The notes: a model not told the origin generated them from the letters alone. A stretch of DNA of 64,000 nucleotides from JBDHWG01 sp046328525 (GCA_046328525.1 JAXLWK010000009.1:1-64000), one strand, 5' to 3'. Positions 50,195 to 59,358 are shown, counted from the first letter of the stretch. Numbers and translations: made by a program.

Positions 50195-50952
50195 GCGCCC
50201 CCTCCTCCCGCCGCGTGGGAAGCGGCGGCGTAGGCGGCGGCCAGCTCGCCGGGCGCGAGGGAGGCACAATCGGCAGCGTAGGCCAGCCGGCCCGACGCCA
50301 GGATGGCGACGCGGTTCGCCACGGCGACACCGCGGTCCAGGTCATGGCTGGTCATCAGGATGGTGTGGCCCTGGCGCTTCAGCTCGGCGAGCATGCCGGT
50401 CAGCCAGTCCATGGCCGCCGGGTCGAGGCCGGTGTACGGCTCGTCCAGCAGCAGCAGGCGCGGGTCGTGCAGGAGTGCGCGGGCGATGGCAACGCGCTGC
50501 TGCATGCCGCGCGAGAACTGCCGCAGCGGCTGGTGCGCCCGGTGGGCCAGGCCGACGCGCTTCAGCAGCGACGCGGCGCGGGCCTCCGCCTCAGGCAGGT
50601 CGTACAGCTTGCTGAAGAACACCAGGTTCTCCTGCGCCGTCAGGTCGGGGTAGACGAGGGGTTGATGCGAGACGAAGCCCAGGATGCGGCGCGCGGCGGT
50701 GTTGTTGGCGCGAACGGCCACGCCGCCCATGTCAATCTCGCCGGCGGAGGGCTTGCTCAGCCCGGCGACGATGCGCATCAGCGTCGTCTTGCCTGCGCCG
50801 TTTGGCCCAAAAAGCGTGACGACCTCGCCGTCGCGAACGTCGAGGTCCACGTCGCGCAACGCCCAGAACGCGCCAAAGCGCTTCGACAGGCGGCGGACGC
50901 TCAGCAGCGCACCGGCGTCAGACGGCGGGGTGGAAGAGGGTTCGTGGGTCAT
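50191..50952 (-). CDS. ccmA: Heme exporter ATP-binding subunit CcmA
   Basis: 253 residues. ABC ATPase with Walker A GPNGAGKT (49-56), signature FSRGM (146-150), Walker B LLLLDEP (166-172) and switch His in MTSHDLD. The signature SRGMQQR and neighbour ccmB fix it as CcmA. First of ccmA-ccmB-ccmC, all overlapping or a few bases apart. Confidence 0.93.
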   Translation of the reverse strand: MTHEPSSTPPSDAGALLSVRRLSKRFGAFWALRDVDLDVRDGEVVTLFGPNGAGKTTLMRIVAGLSKPSAGEIDMGGVAVRANNTAARRILGFVSHQPLVYPDLTAQENLVFFSKLYDLPEAEARAASLLKRVGLAHRAHQPLRQFSRGMQQRVAIARALLHDPRLLLLDEPYTGLDPAAMDWLTGMLAELKRQGHTILMTSHDLDRGVAVANRVAILASGRLAYAADCASLAPGELAAAYAAASHAAGGGGA

Positions 50953-51006
50953 ACCACGCTAAGTATAGGATGACGCGGCGCGCGGGTCAACGCCGGGTGA
51001 CTCGGC

Positions 51007-51101
51007 CCTCATCCCCCGTCCCCTTCTCCCAAAATGGGAGAAGGGGAGCCAATTTCCCCCCTCTCCCCTTGTGGGAGAGGGGGCTAGGGGGTGAGGGATG
51101 A
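51007..51101. repeat. CCCTCTCCC...GGGAGAGGG palindromic repeat, two tandem hairpins
   Basis: CCCCTTCTCCCAAAATGGGAGAAGGGG and CCCCTCTCCCCTTGTGGGAGAGGGGG lie side by side between the secreted-protein gene and ccmA. Same family as 22524-22616 and the two coding copies. Confidence 0.75.
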
Positions 51102-51108
51102 GTCTGCG

Positions 51109-52812
51109 TCACGGCGCGCCCAGCGTCACGCCCACGGCGATGAGCGGCAGGTAGACAGCGCGCGGCGTGGGCGTCGCCGTCGGCGTGCTGGTCACGGTGC
51201 GCGTCGGCGTCGGCGGCTGGGTCGCCGTCGCGGTGCGCGTCGGCGTACTCGTCGGCGTCAGCGTCGCGGTGGCCGTGCTCGTCGGCGTGAACGTGACGGT
51301 GGGCGTCGCTGTGGCTGTAAATGTCGCTGTGGCCGTTGGCGTGGCCGTGCTCGTCGGCGTGGCCGTGCTCGTCGGCGTCACCGTCACCGTCGGCGTGTTG
51401 GCAGCCACCACGTTTGTGACCGTCGTCGAGCCGACCATGCCCTGCTTGGGGACGAAGCTGACGTTCATGGTCGTCGTGTTCGACGTGACCGGCGGGCTGC
51501 TGGCGATGGAGTCGTACACGACACCCAGGTAAGCGTAGCCGGGGGCGGGGGCAGGGACGTGCACCTCGGTCAGGATGCACGAGCTGATCGCCGGGACGTA
51601 TGGAATGCTGAACAACACCGCGCCGTTCGCGGCGACGTTCTGGGTCGAGTTCGTGGCGGGGATCGGCTGCCCAGTGCCGTCGAAGCAGCCGAGGAACAGC
51701 GTGAACACGTCGCCGGGCGCAAAGGCCGACGACGGCCCTTGCAGCCGCTTGGTCACCGTCAAGACACCGAGAACCTGCGGCGGCAGGGTCGCCGTGACGG
51801 TCGGGGTTGGCGTCGTGGTCGGCGTCGTGGTGACCGTACTCGTCGGCGTCGGCGTCAGCGTGCTTGTCGCCGTGCTCGTGGCAGTAGCCGTCGGGGTCGC
51901 GGTGGTCGTGGCCGTTGCGGTGGGCGTCAGCGTCGTGGTGGAGGTCGGCGTGGATGTCGTCGTCGGCGTGACCGTCGGCGTGGATGTCGTCGTCGGGGTC
52001 AGGGTGATCGTCGGCGTCAGGGTCACTGTCGGCGTCGGGAGGTCCGGCTCGAAGTCGTAGCTGACCTCGTTCCCGTCCACGCTGACGGTCAGGGCATCGG
52101 CGTTGCCGTCGAATGAGTTCCAGAATGGGCCGGCCTTGAAGCCGAGCGTCCCCACCGTGTAGCGAATACCGATGTACGGGTAGTCCAGCAGAATGTCGGC
52201 GAGGGCGCAGGGAGCCGCCGGCACGCACTTGTTTCGGCCTGGCTGTTCGGTCGCGTACCACCCCATCGTGTTGAGGGCGTCCCAGGTCTGCCACTGCCCC
52301 GTGGTGATCGCCGCCCCGGTCACGCTCGGATCGAAGACGAGGTCGCCCTGGTAGGAGTCATCCCCATCCTGGAGGCTGTAGTCAATCGCAAGATGCAGCT
52401 TGGCCGCCAGGCCGGCCGGGTCGCTGGCGGTCGTATAGGTGCTGTACGTCAGGCGGGTGATGCGGCTCAGGCGGACGCCGGCGTAGGCGCGGGTGTAAGT
52501 CCCGCCGCTCATGAAGGTGTTGTCCACGGCCATGCGAAAGCTACCGACGCCCATCGGCGGGGTCGCGGGGCCATAGACGAATTGCAAGGTGGGCGCGAGG
52601 GTGTCCGGGACGACAGCCCAGCCGTTGAGGCTGGCCGGGCGAACGGTGACGATGGTCGAGCTTTTGGGGGTCGCGGTCGAGGTGAGCGTGGGAGGGTTGC
52701 CCTGGGCGGATACGGGCGGCGAACCGGCTGACAGGAAACAGACTCCCAGGAGCAGCCCACAGCCGACCAGGCACAACATGCCCCAGTGCCGCATGTTCAT
52801 ATCTCCCCCCAC
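51109..52812 (-). CDS. Secreted Thr/Pro-rich repeat protein with C-terminal VYLPLI motif
   Basis: 567 residues from ATG 52812; Met6 is an alternative start. Signal peptide about 1-38 (WGMLCLVGCGLLLGVCFLSA). An N-terminal globular domain reaches about 260. Two long TPT/TAT tracts (about 263-345 and 465-545) flank a middle domain with GVLTVTKRLQGP, GDVFTLFLGCFDG and a paired Cys pattern that resembles collagen-binding or pilin-like beta sandwiches. The protein ends RAVYLPLIAVGVTLGAP. Many secreted Chloroflexota proteins end in a YLPL[IV]-type motif whose function is not known to me. The Thr/Pro tracts are likely O-glycosylation targets, which fits the glycosyltransferase locus. DNA of the tracts is a near-tandem GTCGGCGT-type minisatellite. 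Confidence 0.8.
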   Translation of the reverse strand: MGGDMNMRHWGMLCLVGCGLLLGVCFLSAGSPPVSAQGNPPTLTSTATPKSSTIVTVRPASLNGWAVVPDTLAPTLQFVYGPATPPMGVGSFRMAVDNTFMSGGTYTRAYAGVRLSRITRLTYSTYTTASDPAGLAAKLHLAIDYSLQDGDDSYQGDLVFDPSVTGAAITTGQWQTWDALNTMGWYATEQPGRNKCVPAAPCALADILLDYPYIGIRYTVGTLGFKAGPFWNSFDGNADALTVSVDGNEVSYDFEPDLPTPTVTLTPTITLTPTTTSTPTVTPTTTSTPTSTTTLTPTATATTTATPTATATSTATSTLTPTPTSTVTTTPTTTPTPTVTATLPPQVLGVLTVTKRLQGPSSAFAPGDVFTLFLGCFDGTGQPIPATNSTQNVAANGAVLFSIPYVPAISSCILTEVHVPAPAPGYAYLGVVYDSIASSPPVTSNTTTMNVSFVPKQGMVGSTTVTNVVAANTPTVTVTPTSTATPTSTATPTATATFTATATPTVTFTPTSTATATLTPTSTPTRTATATQPPTPTRTVTSTPTATPTPRAVYLPLIAVGVTLGAP

Positions 52813-52890
52813 AGCGATGAGTTGTGCGCGGCTCCCCGCCGCGGCTACGTCACAGGCTCAAAGCCGTTGGGGGGCCGACAAATTGTGTGC

Positions 52891-52928
52891 GGAGGAACGC
52901 CTCCTTCACAGGCATGAACGCATGCCTG
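52891..52928. repeat. Twin hairpins with identical AACG loops after murJ
   Basis: GGAGG-AACG-CCTCC (52891-52904) and CAGGCATG-AACG-CATGCCTG (52909-52928) lie in the gap between the murJ stop and the secreted-protein start. Possible terminator of the murJ operon or a REP-like element. Confidence 0.5.
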
Positions 52929-52957
52929 CATGGTATAACGCAGAAATTCACGCGGTG

Positions 52958-54541
52958 TTATTCACCAATCGGCGCGGGGGCGCGGCGCTGTAAACGTTGT
53001 GAAACAACCCGTATCAGCAGCCGCGGCTCGTCCAACCCTAACAGCAGAACACCGGCGACGTAGACGAGGGCGCCGGCCGCGCCGGCGACGACGAGGATGA
53101 CGATGGATCGCTGGTCGGCGAGCATATTTCTGAGGATGAACATGACCACGCCGGCGACGGCGGCGCTGGCGGTAATCTTGGCGACACCGACCAGGAGCCA
53201 CTGCCCCTGGATGCCGTTGATGCGGCGGCGCAGGATCACCAGCAGGACAATCGTCTCGATGGAGAAGGCGATGGAGTTGGCGAGGGCCAGGCCGGTGACG
53301 CCGAGCGGCTCGCGCAGCGCGAGCGCCAGGGCCATGTTGATGAGCATGGACACGAACCCGATCTTCAGCGGCGTGAGCGTGTCCTTCATGGCGAAGAACG
53401 TGCGCGCGACGATCTCCAGCGCAGAGTGGGCCACCAACCCCAGGCACCAGCCCCACAGCGAGGCCGCGACAAGGGCGGTCGATTCAGCGTTGAACGCGCC
53501 GCGTTGGAACAGCACGGCCACCAGTGGCTGCGCCAGCACCAGCATGCCGACGGCGGTGGGTATGGTGAGCGCCGAGATCGCCCGCAGCGTACTCGCCATC
53601 GTCGCGCGCAGCCGGTCTATCTGGTTGCGGCTCGCCATCTCGGCCATCGTCGGGAACACGGCCGTGCCTACCGCTGTGGCAAACACCGTCTCCGGCAGCT
53701 GCATCAGGCTCCAGCCCATGAAGAACGCCACGACGCTGCCCGTCGCCAGGGTGGAGGCGAGCGTCGTGTTGAAGAACATGGTGAAGTTGAAGATCGCCAG
53801 GCTGAGGAAGCGCGGCACGGCCAGCACACCCACCTTGCGCACCGCCGCGTTCTTGAGGTCGAGGCGCGGGCGATAGTGGATGTTGAAGCGCCGGAAGCCG
53901 GGAATCTGGACCAGCAAGCCGAGGAAGCTGCCCAACACCGCGCCCCACGCCAGGCCGTGGATGCCCAGGCGCGGCGCGAGCAGGAGCGCGCCGACGATAA
54001 TGCCGACGTTGTACAGGGAGGGCGCGAGGGCGGGCAGCAGGAAGTGCTGGTGGCCCTGGAGCGTCGCCGCCATGACGCCGCTGACGCCCAGGAGAATCTG
54101 GGCGATGAGGATGATGCGCAGGATTTGGATGGTGAGGGCCTGGCCCTCCGGCGCGAAGCCGCGGCCGACAGAGACCTGCACCACCGGCACGGCGATGAGC
54201 GCCAGCAGGACGGCCAGCGCGACGCCGATGATGGCCGTGAGGGTCAGGATGGCGCTCGTCAGGTGGTTCGCCCCGTCGTCGTCGCGGCGGTCCAGGAAAT
54301 CGGTCAGCACGGGGATGAAGGCCGTGCCGAGAGCGCCGATGCTGATGATAGTGAACAGCACGTCGGCCGGCTCGAACGCGGCGCTGTAGGCGTCCATCTG
54401 CCAGCTTGTGCCAAAGGCATGGGCGACGATGATCTGCCGCGCGAAGCCGATGAGTTTTGCCAGCCCGAAGCCGAAGACGACGGTGAGGGTGGCGGTGATC
54501 ACTCGCCGCCACGTGGACGGGCCGGGGCGAGACGCTGTCAT
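52958..54541 (-). CDS. murJ: Lipid II flippase MurJ
   Basis: 527 residues and about 14 membrane spans, the MurJ/MviN norm. Family pattern: FGLAKLIGFARQIIVAHAFG near the start, DAYSAAFEPADVLF, ARTFFAMKDTLTPLKIGF and the QLPETVFATAVGTAVFP loop. Moves undecaprenyl-PP-linked peptidoglycan precursor across the membrane. Its start overlaps the stop of the C39/TPR gene by four bases (ATGA), so expression is coupled to that protein. A fully conserved peptidoglycan flippase argues for a cell wall, at least in reduced form. Confidence 0.93.
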   Translation of the reverse strand: MTASRPGPSTWRRVITATLTVVFGFGLAKLIGFARQIIVAHAFGTSWQMDAYSAAFEPADVLFTIISIGALGTAFIPVLTDFLDRRDDDGANHLTSAILTLTAIIGVALAVLLALIAVPVVQVSVGRGFAPEGQALTIQILRIILIAQILLGVSGVMAATLQGHQHFLLPALAPSLYNVGIIVGALLLAPRLGIHGLAWGAVLGSFLGLLVQIPGFRRFNIHYRPRLDLKNAAVRKVGVLAVPRFLSLAIFNFTMFFNTTLASTLATGSVVAFFMGWSLMQLPETVFATAVGTAVFPTMAEMASRNQIDRLRATMASTLRAISALTIPTAVGMLVLAQPLVAVLFQRGAFNAESTALVAASLWGWCLGLVAHSALEIVARTFFAMKDTLTPLKIGFVSMLINMALALALREPLGVTGLALANSIAFSIETIVLLVILRRRINGIQGQWLLVGVAKITASAAVAGVVMFILRNMLADQRSIVILVVAGAAGALVYVAGVLLLGLDEPRLLIRVVSQRLQRRAPAPIGE

Positions 54542-55863
54542 TGGCTGGCCGTCAACTGGCTGAGCGCGTCTTTGGCCCGCTGGTAGTTCGTGTTGAGCTT
54601 GACGGCCTGCTCAAACGCTTTGCGCGCCTCGCCGGTCTGACCCATCGCCTGGAGCGCCTTGCCGCGATAGAAGTGCGATTCTTCCAGGTTACTGGCCGTC
54701 TTGAGGTTGGCGTCGGCCAGGGACAGCACGTCCTGGTAGCGGCCGACGGCCATGTAGGCGTCGAACGGGCCGAACTGATACCACAGCATGCGCCAGGGCA
54801 GGTCGAGCCGCCGCGCCTGGTCGTAGGCGCGCGCCGCCTCCTGGTGCTTACCTAGCGCTTCCAGGCTTGAGCCGAGGTTGAACCACGCGAACTTGTCGTT
54901 CTGGTCCTGGGCAACGCCCGTCTGCGCCCCGGCCAGGGAGCGCTGCCACATCGCCTTCTCATCCCAATCTTGCCCGACAATCGCCTTGACCACCGCTTCC
55001 TTGTCCATTGGGTAGACGACGACATACGTGCGGTTGAACACTTTCCACAGGCGGTCGAAGTCGGCGTAGCCGATGCGGATGTTCGGCCCGTTGTACGAGT
55101 CGTTGGCGATGAACACCTGGGCCTCGTCGTCGTAGCCCTTCAGCAGTTTGTAGTGGCCCATCTCGTCGTTCGGCTCCGGAATGAACCAGTGCTCGACGAT
55201 GACCGGGATGCCGTTGCTCAGCAGCGCCTTGAGCATGCCGAGGTTGCCGTTGACGCGGTAGGCGCCGCCCATGCCCAGGCTGTGAGCGTACTCGGCCAGC
55301 TCATCCGGCCCGACGTTCTTGTCGTTCGGGTCCGGCTTCAGGGCGGCGGCGGCGTCCTTCTGTGTCGTGGGCTTGCCGAAGAAGTTCAGGTCCATGGCGA
55401 TGGTGGTCGGGCCGCAATTGTTCCACCCCTGGTACTCGTGGCGCATCGCCCCCAGGTCCATCTTGGCGACAATCGGAGCCAGGGCGACGGCAAGAGTCGG
55501 CGTCGCCGGCGGACGCGGCGCGGTGGGCGAGGCGGCTGGCGCAGCGGGCTGGCTGACAGCCGCCTGACTGACGGCCGGCGACGTTGTCGCCGTCGGCGGC
55601 GGAGCCGTCGGCGCGACCGTGGCCGTCGCCAGGAGGCTCAGCGCCGCCTCTTTCTCAGCCGCCGAAATCACAGGCGTCGGAACAAACGCCACGGCGGGCG
55701 CTTCGTGGGGCAGGAAACGCGCCGCCAGGCGGCGCTGCACATTCTGCGCGCGCTCGCCCAGGGGGGTGGTCGTGTAGAGCCACGCGCCAAGCGCGGCGAC
55801 GATGACGACGGCGACCAGAACGATGATCAGGGCGCGCGCCAGCGTGCTTCGGGGTGTTGCCAT
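54538..55863 (-). CDS. Membrane-anchored C39-like peptidase with TPR repeats
   Basis: 441 residues. One N-terminal span (about 11-30), a Pro/Thr/Ala linker to about 130, then a C39-like papain-fold domain: GWNNCGPTTIAMDLNFFG with Cys150, GHYKLLKGYDD with His237 and ANDSYNGP with the Asn/Asp pair. Three TPR motifs complete the C-terminus (FAWFNLGSSLEALGKHQEAA; SHFYRGKALQAMGQTGEARK). The catalytic domain should lie outside the membrane. C39-like domains process peptides or bind them; here a role in envelope protein or peptidoglycan handling is suggested by the tight overlap with murJ. Substrate unknown. Confidence 0.85.
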   Translation of the reverse strand: MATPRSTLARALIIVLVAVVIVAALGAWLYTTTPLGERAQNVQRRLAARFLPHEAPAVAFVPTPVISAAEKEAALSLLATATVAPTAPPPTATTSPAVSQAAVSQPAAPAASPTAPRPPATPTLAVALAPIVAKMDLGAMRHEYQGWNNCGPTTIAMDLNFFGKPTTQKDAAAALKPDPNDKNVGPDELAEYAHSLGMGGAYRVNGNLGMLKALLSNGIPVIVEHWFIPEPNDEMGHYKLLKGYDDEAQVFIANDSYNGPNIRIGYADFDRLWKVFNRTYVVVYPMDKEAVVKAIVGQDWDEKAMWQRSLAGAQTGVAQDQNDKFAWFNLGSSLEALGKHQEAARAYDQARRLDLPWRMLWYQFGPFDAYMAVGRYQDVLSLADANLKTASNLEESHFYRGKALQAMGQTGEARKAFEQAVKLNTNYQRAKDALSQLTASQ

Positions 55864-56037
55864 GCTCTCTCCACTTACAGTACATCCGGCCGTAGTGGAG
55901 CATATTATAGTTTGCCGTTTCAGGTATGGTCAAAGCTCCGCCAGTTTGCCGAAGCCCACGCGACACCCAGCCAGCCACCCGGCGTTTCTATTGCTGCCAC
56001 AACGGGGCTAGAATTGGTGCACGGAAAGGAAATAGTC

Positions 56038-57264
56038 ATGGCACAACCGCTTTCTCCAGAACAAGTTACCTATTTGCTCCCCCTGCTGCCGGAAGTCGTT
56101 CGTCTCGTCGTCGCCGGCGGCCACCCTGCCGCCAACGAGCTAGAGATGCTGTTGGCGGGTAGCGGTCTCGACGATGACCCATACCGCGCCGAGCTTCAGC
56201 GCTGGGCGAATATTCTGACCGCCGCCCGCGCCTCGACAGACCCCAGCCGCCGGGGCCTGGCCCAGCGCTCCCTCATCATGCGCGGCATCCCCGAAGCCGA
56301 TGCCGCCCAGGCCGCCGAAGCTGTGACCGCCGATACGGGCGTTCCGGCAGCAGCGGCGGCCGCCGCCGCGCCAACGCGCGCCGACGGGCCGCCCTGGTGG
56401 TGGGTCGCGGTCGGCACACTCCTGGCTCTCCTCGTGCTGCTCGGCGCGCTATGGTTCCTGGGGGGCAACCGCCGCCTGGACCAGACGGCCCTCGTGCCGC
56501 CCGCCGCGACCATTCTCCCCACCACCGCCGCCGCCTACCCCGCCCCGCCGACGATCCCCCTGCCGCCGACGCGCGCCGCGTACCCGGCCCCCACGACGGC
56601 CGCGCCCGTCGCCGCGCCGACACAGCCCGCGACAAAGGCAGCGACCACGGCCCCCACCGCCGCGCCGACCGGCGCAGCGACGGCGGCGGCCACGCGCGGA
56701 CCAACCGCGACGCGGACCGCGACGCCCAACGTCTCACCCACACCGCGCCCGCCGACCAGGACCCCCGGCCCCACGCCAACCCTCTCGCCAGCCGGCGTGG
56801 CGTGCTTCCCGCTCATCGCCCCCTACCTGGCGGGGCTGTGGCGTTTCGCGGGCCTTGAAGCGGCCCTGGGCTGCCCCATCGGCACCCCGCAGAACGTTGT
56901 CACGGCCATCGAGGAGTTCGAGCGCGGGCTGATGTTCTACCGCCAGGACAAGGGGCTGATCTACGCGCTGTACAACGACGGCACGTCCCAGGTGTTCCAG
57001 GATAGCTGGCGCGACGGCGACGCGGAGTACTCGTGCCCCGACGTGAGCCAGTCCAAGACGCCGCCAACCCCGCGTCGCGGCATCGGCAAGGTGTGGTGCA
57101 GCGAGCCGGGGGTGCGCGACAAGCTGGGTCTGGCGAAGGGCGACGAACAGGGCTACTCGCGCCCGATCCAGGAGTTCGAGCGGGGCTTCATGTTCGCCAC
57201 GGGCGACCCGCCGAGCCTGCCCTTTGCGATTTATGACAACTCACAGCGCTGGCAAAAGGGCTAG
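56038..57264 (+). CDS. Membrane-anchored protein with C-terminal LGFP-like repeats
   Basis: 408 residues from ATG 56038 (AAAGGAA eight bases before); upstream frame is antisense of the peptidase gene. A helical cytosolic domain (1-110) begins LSPEQVTYLLPLLPEVVRLV. One span (about 120-145) with WWWVAVGTLLALLVLLGALW. A Pro/Thr/Ala linker to about 250. Two related extracytoplasmic repeats follow: LGCPIGTPQN...IEEFERGLMFYR and LGLAKGDEQG...IQEFERGFMFAT. The G-L-P / F-E-R-G-x-M-x-(W/F) pattern resembles LGFP-type repeats thought to bind cell-wall polymers. Overall function unknown. Precedes pncB by seven bases. Confidence 0.75.
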   Translation: MAQPLSPEQVTYLLPLLPEVVRLVVAGGHPAANELEMLLAGSGLDDDPYRAELQRWANILTAARASTDPSRRGLAQRSLIMRGIPEADAAQAAEAVTADTGVPAAAAAAAAPTRADGPPWWWVAVGTLLALLVLLGALWFLGGNRRLDQTALVPPAATILPTTAAAYPAPPTIPLPPTRAAYPAPTTAAPVAAPTQPATKAATTAPTAAPTGAATAAATRGPTATRTATPNVSPTPRPPTRTPGPTPTLSPAGVACFPLIAPYLAGLWRFAGLEAALGCPIGTPQNVVTAIEEFERGLMFYRQDKGLIYALYNDGTSQVFQDSWRDGDAEYSCPDVSQSKTPPTPRRGIGKVWCSEPGVRDKLGLAKGDEQGYSRPIQEFERGFMFATGDPPSLPFAIYDNSQRWQKG

Positions 57265-57271
57265 ATCAGCG

Positions 57272-58663
57272 ATGAAGAACGCGAAGGACACGCAAGCCGT
57301 TTTCGGGTGGGTGGACAACGACAACATGGCGATGCTCGTGGACCTGTACGAGCTGACGATGGCCGACAGCTACTTCCGGCACAAGCGCAACGACACGGCG
57401 ACGTTCGATCTGTTTGTGCGCCGCCTGCCCCACGGCCGCGCCTTCCTCGTCGCCGCCGGGCTGGCCCAGGCGCTCGCCTACCTGCAACACCTGCGCTTCA
57501 GCGAGGAGGCGCTGGCGTACCTGCGGCTCATCCGCTGCATGACGCCGGGCTTCATTGACTACCTGCGCAACTTCCGCTTCACAGGCGATGTGTGGGCCTT
57601 GGCAGAGGGCGAAGTCTACTTCCCACCCGAGCCGCTACTGCGTGTGACCGGCCCCCGCATCGTGGTGCAAATCATCGAGACGTTCCTGCTCAACACATTC
57701 AACGCCATGAGCATGTGGGCCAGCAAAGCGGCGCGCATGACCCTGGCCGCCGAGCATCGCAGCGTGATTGACATGTCACCGCGCCGCGACCACGGCGCAG
57801 ACGCGGCAATGAAGGTCGCCCGCGCCGCGTATCTTGGCGGCATTAGCGGCACGTCGAATGTTCTCGCCGGGCAGTTGTTCGGCATCCCAACCTACGGCAC
57901 CATGGCCCACGCTTATGTCATGTCGTTCGACGACGAGCTGACGGCCTTCCGCGCCTTCGCCAAGGACTGCCCCGGCAACGTCCTCCTGCTCATTGACACC
58001 TACGACGTCATGACCGGGGTAGAGAACGCCATCATCGTCGGCAAGGAGATGGCGGCGCGCGGCGAGACGCTGCGCGGCGTGCGCATTGACAGCGGCGACC
58101 TGGCCGGGTTGTCGAAGGCGGTGCGGGCGAAGCTCGACGCGGCCGGCCTGCAGCACGTGCGCATTCTGCTCAGCGGCGACCTGGACGAGTACCTCATTGG
58201 CGACCTGCTCGCCCAGGGCGCTGAGGCCGACTTGTTCGGCGTCGGCACGAACCTGGGCACGTCGCCGGACGCCCCGTCCCTCGGCGGCGTCTACAAGCTG
58301 GTCGAGGACGAGGCCGGCCCGCGGGCCAAGCTCAGCACCGGCAAGGCGACGCTGCCCGGCTGCAAGCAAGTCTGGCGACGCTCCCATGCCGATGGCACGT
58401 TCGCCGGCGACACCATCGCCCTGGCCGACGAGCCGCCGATGGCGGCCGCTGAGCCGCTGCTGGTGCAGTGGATGGCGAACGGCGAGCTGCTGCGCGGCGT
58501 CCCGACGCTGGAGGATGCGCGCGTGTACTGCCAGGCGCGCCTCGCCAGGCTGCCGGCCGACATCCGGCGGATTCGAGACTACGGCCAGTACCCCGTCGAG
58601 ATCACGCCCACTCTGGCCCACGTCCGCGACAAGGCCTACGCGGACCTGGCGCCCGCGAAATAG
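57272..58663 (+). CDS. pncB: Nicotinate phosphoribosyltransferase
   Basis: 463 residues from ATG 57272; the upstream in-frame start would overlap the preceding gene. Makes nicotinate mononucleotide from nicotinate and PRPP in NAD salvage. Motifs: DLYELTMADSYF at the start, FDLFVRRLPHGRAFLVAAGL, the SPRRDHGADAAMKVARAAYL loop, FGIPTYGTMAHAYVMSF with the catalytic His, and RIDSGDLAGLS. Full length. NAD salvage next to a region with a TIR protein is a coincidence of distance, 53 kb away, and I make nothing of it. Confidence 0.93.
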   Translation: MKNAKDTQAVFGWVDNDNMAMLVDLYELTMADSYFRHKRNDTATFDLFVRRLPHGRAFLVAAGLAQALAYLQHLRFSEEALAYLRLIRCMTPGFIDYLRNFRFTGDVWALAEGEVYFPPEPLLRVTGPRIVVQIIETFLLNTFNAMSMWASKAARMTLAAEHRSVIDMSPRRDHGADAAMKVARAAYLGGISGTSNVLAGQLFGIPTYGTMAHAYVMSFDDELTAFRAFAKDCPGNVLLLIDTYDVMTGVENAIIVGKEMAARGETLRGVRIDSGDLAGLSKAVRAKLDAAGLQHVRILLSGDLDEYLIGDLLAQGAEADLFGVGTNLGTSPDAPSLGGVYKLVEDEAGPRAKLSTGKATLPGCKQVWRRSHADGTFAGDTIALADEPPMAAAEPLLVQWMANGELLRGVPTLEDARVYCQARLARLPADIRRIRDYGQYPVEITPTLAHVRDKAYADLAPAK

Positions 58664-58667
58664 CAGA

Positions 58668-58697
58668 ACGGCCCCAGGCGATGCTGCCTGGGGCCGT
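58668..58697. terminator. Strong bidirectional terminator after pncB
   Basis: Perfect 12-bp stem ACGGCCCCAGGC / GCCTGGGGCCGT with a six-base loop, between the convergent pncB and glycine-zipper genes. Confidence 0.75.
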
Positions 58698-58728
58698 GTC
58701 TCGTTCTGCGCGCAAGGCGTGTGTTTCT

Positions 58729-59358
58729 CTACTCCGAAGCCAGGCTCACTACCGGCTGCGGCGCGGCAGGCGACTTGGCACGCCAGGCGAAGGGGTTGAA
58801 CACGCGCTTCCATCGGACGGGCTTGATCTCCAGGGCCGGCGGCCGCGCGCCAATGTAGTGGCCGGCGACACCGCCGACGATGGCGCCGGCGGCCGCGCCC
58901 CCCGGCCCGCCCCCTGACCCTAGCAGACCGCCCACGATCACCCCAGCGCCCGCGCCGATGCGGGGATGTCCGGCCTTGTGAGGCTGCGCCTGGGCCGGCT
59001 CCGCCGCGTCGGCCAGCGGCGCTGTCTCGCCAGCGGGCGGCTCATTGACCGCCTCATCGGCCGGCGGCGCGGCGGCGGCCTCGGGCTGGACCTCAGACAG
59101 CGCGTTCGGAGCGCCCAGGCACTCGGCCGAGATGAGCGGCAGGCCGAAGTTTGCCAGCGTATTGAGAACCCCCACCAGGGCGGAGGCATCGGCGCACGGC
59201 CCTTGTAAGGTCGTCACCGGACCCTCGCCCGGCGCTGTATCCAGGGTGATGATCAGCCCACGCACGTAGTCGGAGAAGGCGGGCGTCAGAGCGCCGGCCA
59301 CCTGGATGCGGTAGACGAGCGGCTTGGACACGGACATGTCAGCGCGATGGTAGGGCAT
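58729..59358 (-). CDS. Protein with an N-terminal alpha/beta domain and glycine-zipper segment
   Basis: 209 residues from ATG 59358 (AAGGA nine bases before); ATG 59337 is an alternative. Residues about 8-85 form a small alpha/beta domain (VYRIQVAGALTPAFSDYVRG, TTLQGPCADASALVGVLNTL) of a type I recall in many Chloroflexota proteins without a name. An Ala/Pro/Glu linker follows. Residues about 130-165 are an almost pure Gly/Ala zipper (GAGAGVIVGGLLGSGGGPGG...AIVGGVAGHYIG) that could insert in or stiffen a membrane. A basic tail (PVRWKRVFNPF) ends it. Function unknown. Confidence 0.65.
   Translation of the reverse strand: MPYHRADMSVSKPLVYRIQVAGALTPAFSDYVRGLIITLDTAPGEGPVTTLQGPCADASALVGVLNTLANFGLPLISAECLGAPNALSEVQPEAAAAPPADEAVNEPPAGETAPLADAAEPAQAQPHKAGHPRIGAGAGVIVGGLLGSGGGPGGAAAGAIVGGVAGHYIGARPPALEIKPVRWKRVFNPFAWRAKSPAAPQPVVSLASE

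Noticed and set aside
51165..52045. CRISPR-like array suggested by the regular short repeats
   Set aside because: The repeats are Thr/Pro codon tracts inside a secreted-protein gene, with no unique spacers.
57224..57271. Upstream start for pncB
   Set aside because: It would add 16 residues overlapping the preceding gene and without family likeness; ATG 57272 was preferred.
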